Made by a program: the position numbers and the translations under genes | Part shown: in pieces, positions 61,508 to 64,000 of the stretch | How positions within the stretch are numbered: the first letter of the stretch is position 1 | Layout of the letters: every line of letters starts with the position of its first letter | The notes under the pieces: model-generated | What the model saw: the letters and a program-made list of their open reading frames with translations, nothing else | Databases searched by the model: none | Told to the model about the DNA's origin: nothing | Origin: Paenimyroides ummariense | Lineage (GTDB): Bacteria; Bacteroidota; Bacteroidia; Flavobacteriales; Flavobacteriaceae | DNA length: 64,000 nt | NCBI RefSeq assembly: GCF_900115115.1 | Contig: NZ_FOVI01000006.1 | Span: forward strand, 62,001-126,000 | Direction of reading: 5' to 3'

Positions 61508-61831
61508 ATGAGTACATTAAGAAACAGTGTTCGTCTTGTAGGAAGAGTAGGTAACACACCGGAAACAAAAACTTTTGACAACGGTACAAAAGTAACTTTA
61601 TCGTTAGCAACCAGCGATTTTTATTACAACGATAAAAAAGAAAAAATAGAAACCACCCAATGGCATAATATTGTAGCATGGGGCAAAACTGCAGAGCTTA
61701 TTCAGAAATACGTAGAAAAAGGTAAGGAAATTGCTGTTGAAGGTAAATTAACCTACCGTACCTACGAAGACAAAGAAGGTGTAAAGCGCAGCATTACCGA
61801 AATTGTCATCAACGAAGTGCTGTTCTTTTAA
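61508..61831 (+). CDS. ssb: Short single-stranded DNA-binding protein
   Basis: The 107-residue protein is an OB-fold SSB: NSVRLVGRVGNTPETKTFDNGTKV is the first strand pair, followed by WHNIVAWGKTAELIQKYVEKG. The fold ends with ITEIVINEVLFF. It lacks the flexible linker and acidic DDDIPF-type tail of the replicative SSB. It is thus a short SSB paralogue or domain-only protein, perhaps for competence, recombination or mobile DNA. It has its own upstream region and a strong terminator. Confidence 0.92.
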   Translation: MSTLRNSVRLVGRVGNTPETKTFDNGTKVTLSLATSDFYYNDKKEKIETTQWHNIVAWGKTAELIQKYVEKGKEIAVEGKLTYRTYEDKEGVKRSITEIVINEVLFF

Positions 61832-61837
61832 CCACCT

Positions 61838-61876
61838 AAACAGATGCACAGTTATTTAATTTGTGCATCTGTTTTT
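61838..61876. terminator. Terminator between ssb and the HDAC-family gene
   Basis: The perfect 13-bp stem AAACAGATGCACA (61838-61850) and TGTGCATCTGTTT (61862-61874) lies between convergent genes, with a T-rich tail on the plus strand. Confidence 0.85.
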
Positions 61877-61881
61877 AAATT

Positions 61882-62784
61882 TTAATAAAATAAATCTTTA
61901 GCAACTTTAAACGTATTTACATGTGCTTGTAATATGGTTGACAAATTAGGCGAATAACCGCCGCCCATACTGCATTGTACGGGAATGTTATACTTTTTTG
62001 CTAATGAAAAAACGTGTTCATCGCGTTGTTTACAACCGTTAATGGTGCAATTTAGTTTACCTAATTTATCGGTTGCCAAAATATCAACACCCGCCTGATA
62101 AAAAATAAAATTGGGTTGTTCTTTTACAATGATTTTTTCTAAATGGTCTTGTAAAATAGTTAGATAAATCTCGTCGGTAGTTCCATCTTCTAAATCAATA
62201 TCTATGTTTGATTGTTCTTTTTTAAACGGATAATTGCTTTTTCCGTGCATAGAAAAAGTAAAAACATTCGGATTGTTTTTAAAAATTTCGGCAGTTCCGT
62301 TTCCTTGATGCACATCTAAATCAACAATTAAAATTTTAGAAGCTTTGTTGTGTTTCAATAAATAAGCTGCCGCAACAGCCTGATCGTTCAACATACAAAA
62401 ACCCTCGCCATGACCAGAAAAAGCATGATGCGTGCCCCCGGCAATGTTAAAAGCTACTTTTTGGGTAAAAGCATTTAAAGCTCCGTCAATGGTACCTTGA
62501 ACCAAAGTAAGTTCCCGGTCAATTAATTGTTGGCAATGCACAAAACCTGTTTTTCGACGCTCTTTATCGGTTAACTGCAATTGCGTGTAGCGGTTTACAT
62601 AATCGGGGTTGTGTGCCAAATAAATATCTTGTAAAGAAGCTTGTGCGGGTTTAAAAAAACAATCTTCTGTAACAATACCTTCTAACAACAGCTGTTTGGG
62701 CAACAACTGGTATTTTTCCATAGGAAACCGATGGCTTTCAGGAACAGGATGATTGTATATAGAATGATACGCTATGGAGAACAT
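61882..62784 (-). CDS. Histone deacetylase superfamily hydrolase
   Basis: The 300-residue protein contains the arginase/deacetylase-fold motifs GGTHHAFSGHGEGFCMLND (H119-H120 active-site pair) and DLDVHQGNGT (D157 and H159 zinc ligands). The later QAGVDILATDKLG supplies the third ligand. The family includes acetoin utilisation and acetylpolyamine amidohydrolases, so the substrate is probably an acetylated small molecule or lysine. It lies divergent to the secreted gene at 62822 with 37 bases between the start codons. Confidence 0.9.
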   Translation of the reverse strand: MFSIAYHSIYNHPVPESHRFPMEKYQLLPKQLLLEGIVTEDCFFKPAQASLQDIYLAHNPDYVNRYTQLQLTDKERRKTGFVHCQQLIDRELTLVQGTIDGALNAFTQKVAFNIAGGTHHAFSGHGEGFCMLNDQAVAAAYLLKHNKASKILIVDLDVHQGNGTAEIFKNNPNVFTFSMHGKSNYPFKKEQSNIDIDLEDGTTDEIYLTILQDHLEKIIVKEQPNFIFYQAGVDILATDKLGKLNCTINGCKQRDEHVFSLAKKYNIPVQCSMGGGYSPNLSTILQAHVNTFKVAKDLFY

Positions 62785-62821
62785 TTTTTATGTAAATTTC
62801 GGTACTAAAATAAAACAAACA

Positions 62822-63820
62822 ATGAAATTATTTAAAGCAATAGGTGTTTTAATATTTATAATTACATCTAATACGAGCGGAATTTGCCAAAGCAGGATTT
62901 TTTACGATGGTTTGGAACCTAGTGAGAATTATTTTGACATTTTAGATTCTACATTAAAACATAATCAGAAAACGAAAGAAAAATTATTTGATGGTTTGGC
63001 AGACAGATATAAAGTTCGAATGTTGGTACAACCGTCGTTTGATGTAAAATATATTTTTCAAATAGATGAAATTCTTAAGGATTATCAATTAGAAAAATAT
63101 GTAGTACGTTTTCACAAATTAAATTCACGAATACATACTTTAGAAGATTACGATAAAGTTAAAGTTAAGAAATATGAAGCTTCTATGAATGAAGATGATA
63201 TTGAATTATTAACAGATGTTTTTGCCGTGGTTGTAGATAAGACAAGGTATGAGAAAAGTAACATGGATATTTATGATGGAACAAAATATTTGTTAGGTGT
63301 TTGGGATTATTACGGTTGGAGAAGTGGAAACGTAAATTCACCGAGAGATCCAGAAATAAAAAGCCTTATTGATGTTGTTGAAAATTTAATAAAACAAACC
63401 CAATCAAAACGAAATGTAAAAATTTCTGAAGCCGATAGAAAAATACTTGATCAAATTATTAGTAATTCTCAAAGACAATCTACTTCTGCCGATTATGAAC
63501 TTGTAAGTAGAATTATTAAAGTTATTGAAGATAATGAAAGTAAATATTGCTCTAAAATATCAGAAGATAATGCGGTATATGTAGAAAAGTCGCTTAATAA
63601 TATAAAAAATACAGCAGCTAAAAATTTAGCATATAATCAATTTAATAAAAAAGATTTAAAAAATCTTATAGAATTCGTTTTGGAAGAGTTTGTATCCTTT
63701 AATACCTTTTCGGAAGAAGATAAACGTGAAATTATTCTTTCAGAATCAGATATTATATTAGAAAATGAAGAAAATATTAAAAACAACATTTTTCAACTTA
63801 TCTTAAAGGAGTTTGATTAA
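62822..63820 (+). CDS. Secreted hypothetical protein (332 aa)
   Basis: From the ATG at 62822 the protein has 332 residues, with a signal peptide of about 20 residues (LFKAIGVLIFIITSNTSG). The mature part has no recognised family. It contains a helical segment (SEADRKILDQIISNSQRQSTSADYELV, in part) and a charged C-terminus. It is very AT-rich, with frequent AAA and AAT codons. The longer frame from 62774 overlaps the HDAC-family start and is less likely. Convergent with the CAT-like gene. Confidence 0.6.
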   Translation: MKLFKAIGVLIFIITSNTSGICQSRIFYDGLEPSENYFDILDSTLKHNQKTKEKLFDGLADRYKVRMLVQPSFDVKYIFQIDEILKDYQLEKYVVRFHKLNSRIHTLEDYDKVKVKKYEASMNEDDIELLTDVFAVVVDKTRYEKSNMDIYDGTKYLLGVWDYYGWRSGNVNSPRDPEIKSLIDVVENLIKQTQSKRNVKISEADRKILDQIISNSQRQSTSADYELVSRIIKVIEDNESKYCSKISEDNAVYVEKSLNNIKNTAAKNLAYNQFNKKDLKNLIEFVLEEFVSFNTFSEEDKREIILSESDIILENEENIKNNIFQLILKEFD

Positions 63821-63835
63821 TATCAATACAACAAA

Positions 63836-64000
63836 TTACTCATTCAAAATATTCTGAAACAAATCAAAAAAGCGACCCATATCAATACCGTCAACCAAAC
63901 CGTGATGTGCAAATAAGGCAACATTAAAAAACTTTCTATTGTTTTTATCAATCATTTTACCAATAGAAACTTTAGGCGAACTGTCGGGATATTTAAATCC
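63836..64000 (-). CDS. Chloramphenicol acetyltransferase-like protein, C-terminal fragment
   Basis: The reverse strand, from the window edge to TAA at 63836-63838, encodes about 54 residues ending MGRFFDLFQNILNE. It contains VALFAHHGLVDGIDM, the HHxxxDG catalytic motif of the CAT acyltransferase family, with the catalytic histidine. The motif sits close to the C-terminus as expected. The N-terminal part is outside the window. Family members acetylate chloramphenicol or other acceptors; resistance cannot be inferred. Confidence 0.75.
   Translation of the reverse strand, partial: GFKYPDSSPKVSIGKMIDKNNRKFFNVALFAHHGLVDGIDMGRFFDLFQNILNE

Noticed and set aside
1..64000. CRISPR arrays, tRNA or rRNA genes, IS elements
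   Set aside because: No regularly spaced direct repeats, tRNA cloverleaf-like segments, rRNA sequence or transposase genes were recognised by eye.

Overview
The window looks like a chromosomal segment of a member of the Bacteroidota, most likely family Flavobacteriaceae (Flavobacterium/Myroides-like). It is AT-rich and lacks clear Shine-Dalgarno sites. Several genes are preceded by the Bacteroidota -7 promoter element TAnnTTTG. It carries the gliding/type IX secretion lipoprotein genes sprE(porW) and gldH, a TonB-dependent receptor with partner lipoproteins, and proteins of families typical of Flavobacteria (DUF3575, DUF5689, DUF6168, GNAT-nitrilase fusion). No tRNA, rRNA, CRISPR array, transposase, integrase or phage structural gene was seen. 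Both ends cut through minus-strand genes: a retropepsin-like protease on the left and a chloramphenicol acetyltransferase-like enzyme on the right.

Layout: 0.3-9.1 kb is housekeeping: tatD, a PlsC-like acyltransferase, ansA, a DUF3575 porin-like protein, yicC-gmk-nadD, gpsA and a TerC protein. 9.4-17.9 kb holds sprE overlapping atpZ, a DUF6168 gene, then atpBEFHAG; the beta and epsilon subunit genes (atpD, atpC) are absent. 17.9-23.8 kb is a minus-strand accessory block with a lipoprotein, a frameshifted alpha/beta hydrolase, a 12-copy WG-repeat protein, a GNAT enzyme and a CPA2 antiporter. 23.9-29.9 kb is a surface-uptake locus: TonB receptor and two lipoproteins, divergent from a secreted endonuclease/phosphatase. 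30.1-38.4 kb returns to core functions: a RicT/PSP1 protein, gldH, PBP1A, 3-oxoacid CoA-transferase, an AI-2E permease and an RlmI-like methyltransferase.

38.5-46.2 kb is an accessory stretch of small secreted, lipoprotein and membrane genes. It includes a WG-type pseudogene with two lesions, a broken MORN-repeat fragment, an intact MORN-repeat protein and a tandem pair of paralogous lipoproteins. 46.2-50.2 kb (minus strand) holds a GNAT/carbon-nitrogen hydrolase fusion, several small membrane or zinc-ribbon proteins and an XRE-type regulator.

The most notable block is 50.3-59.9 kb. A YbjN-like chaperone, PspA, a DUF4177 mini-protein, a YqiJ/NfeD-like membrane OB-fold protein, a YqiK-like flotillin and a 1611-residue DUF3686/AAA+ ATPase lie in one direction, downstream of a divergent XRE regulator. 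PspA is the bacterial relative of ESCRT-III, flotillin/NfeD organise membrane domains, and the AAA+ protein could be the disassembly motor. I read this as a candidate envelope-stress or membrane-remodelling system. The flotillin/NfeD pair is flanked by 80-bp repeats in inverted orientation. The window ends with a DUF6896-like gene, an ATP-grasp gene, a short SSB, a histone-deacetylase-family hydrolase and an unknown secreted protein.
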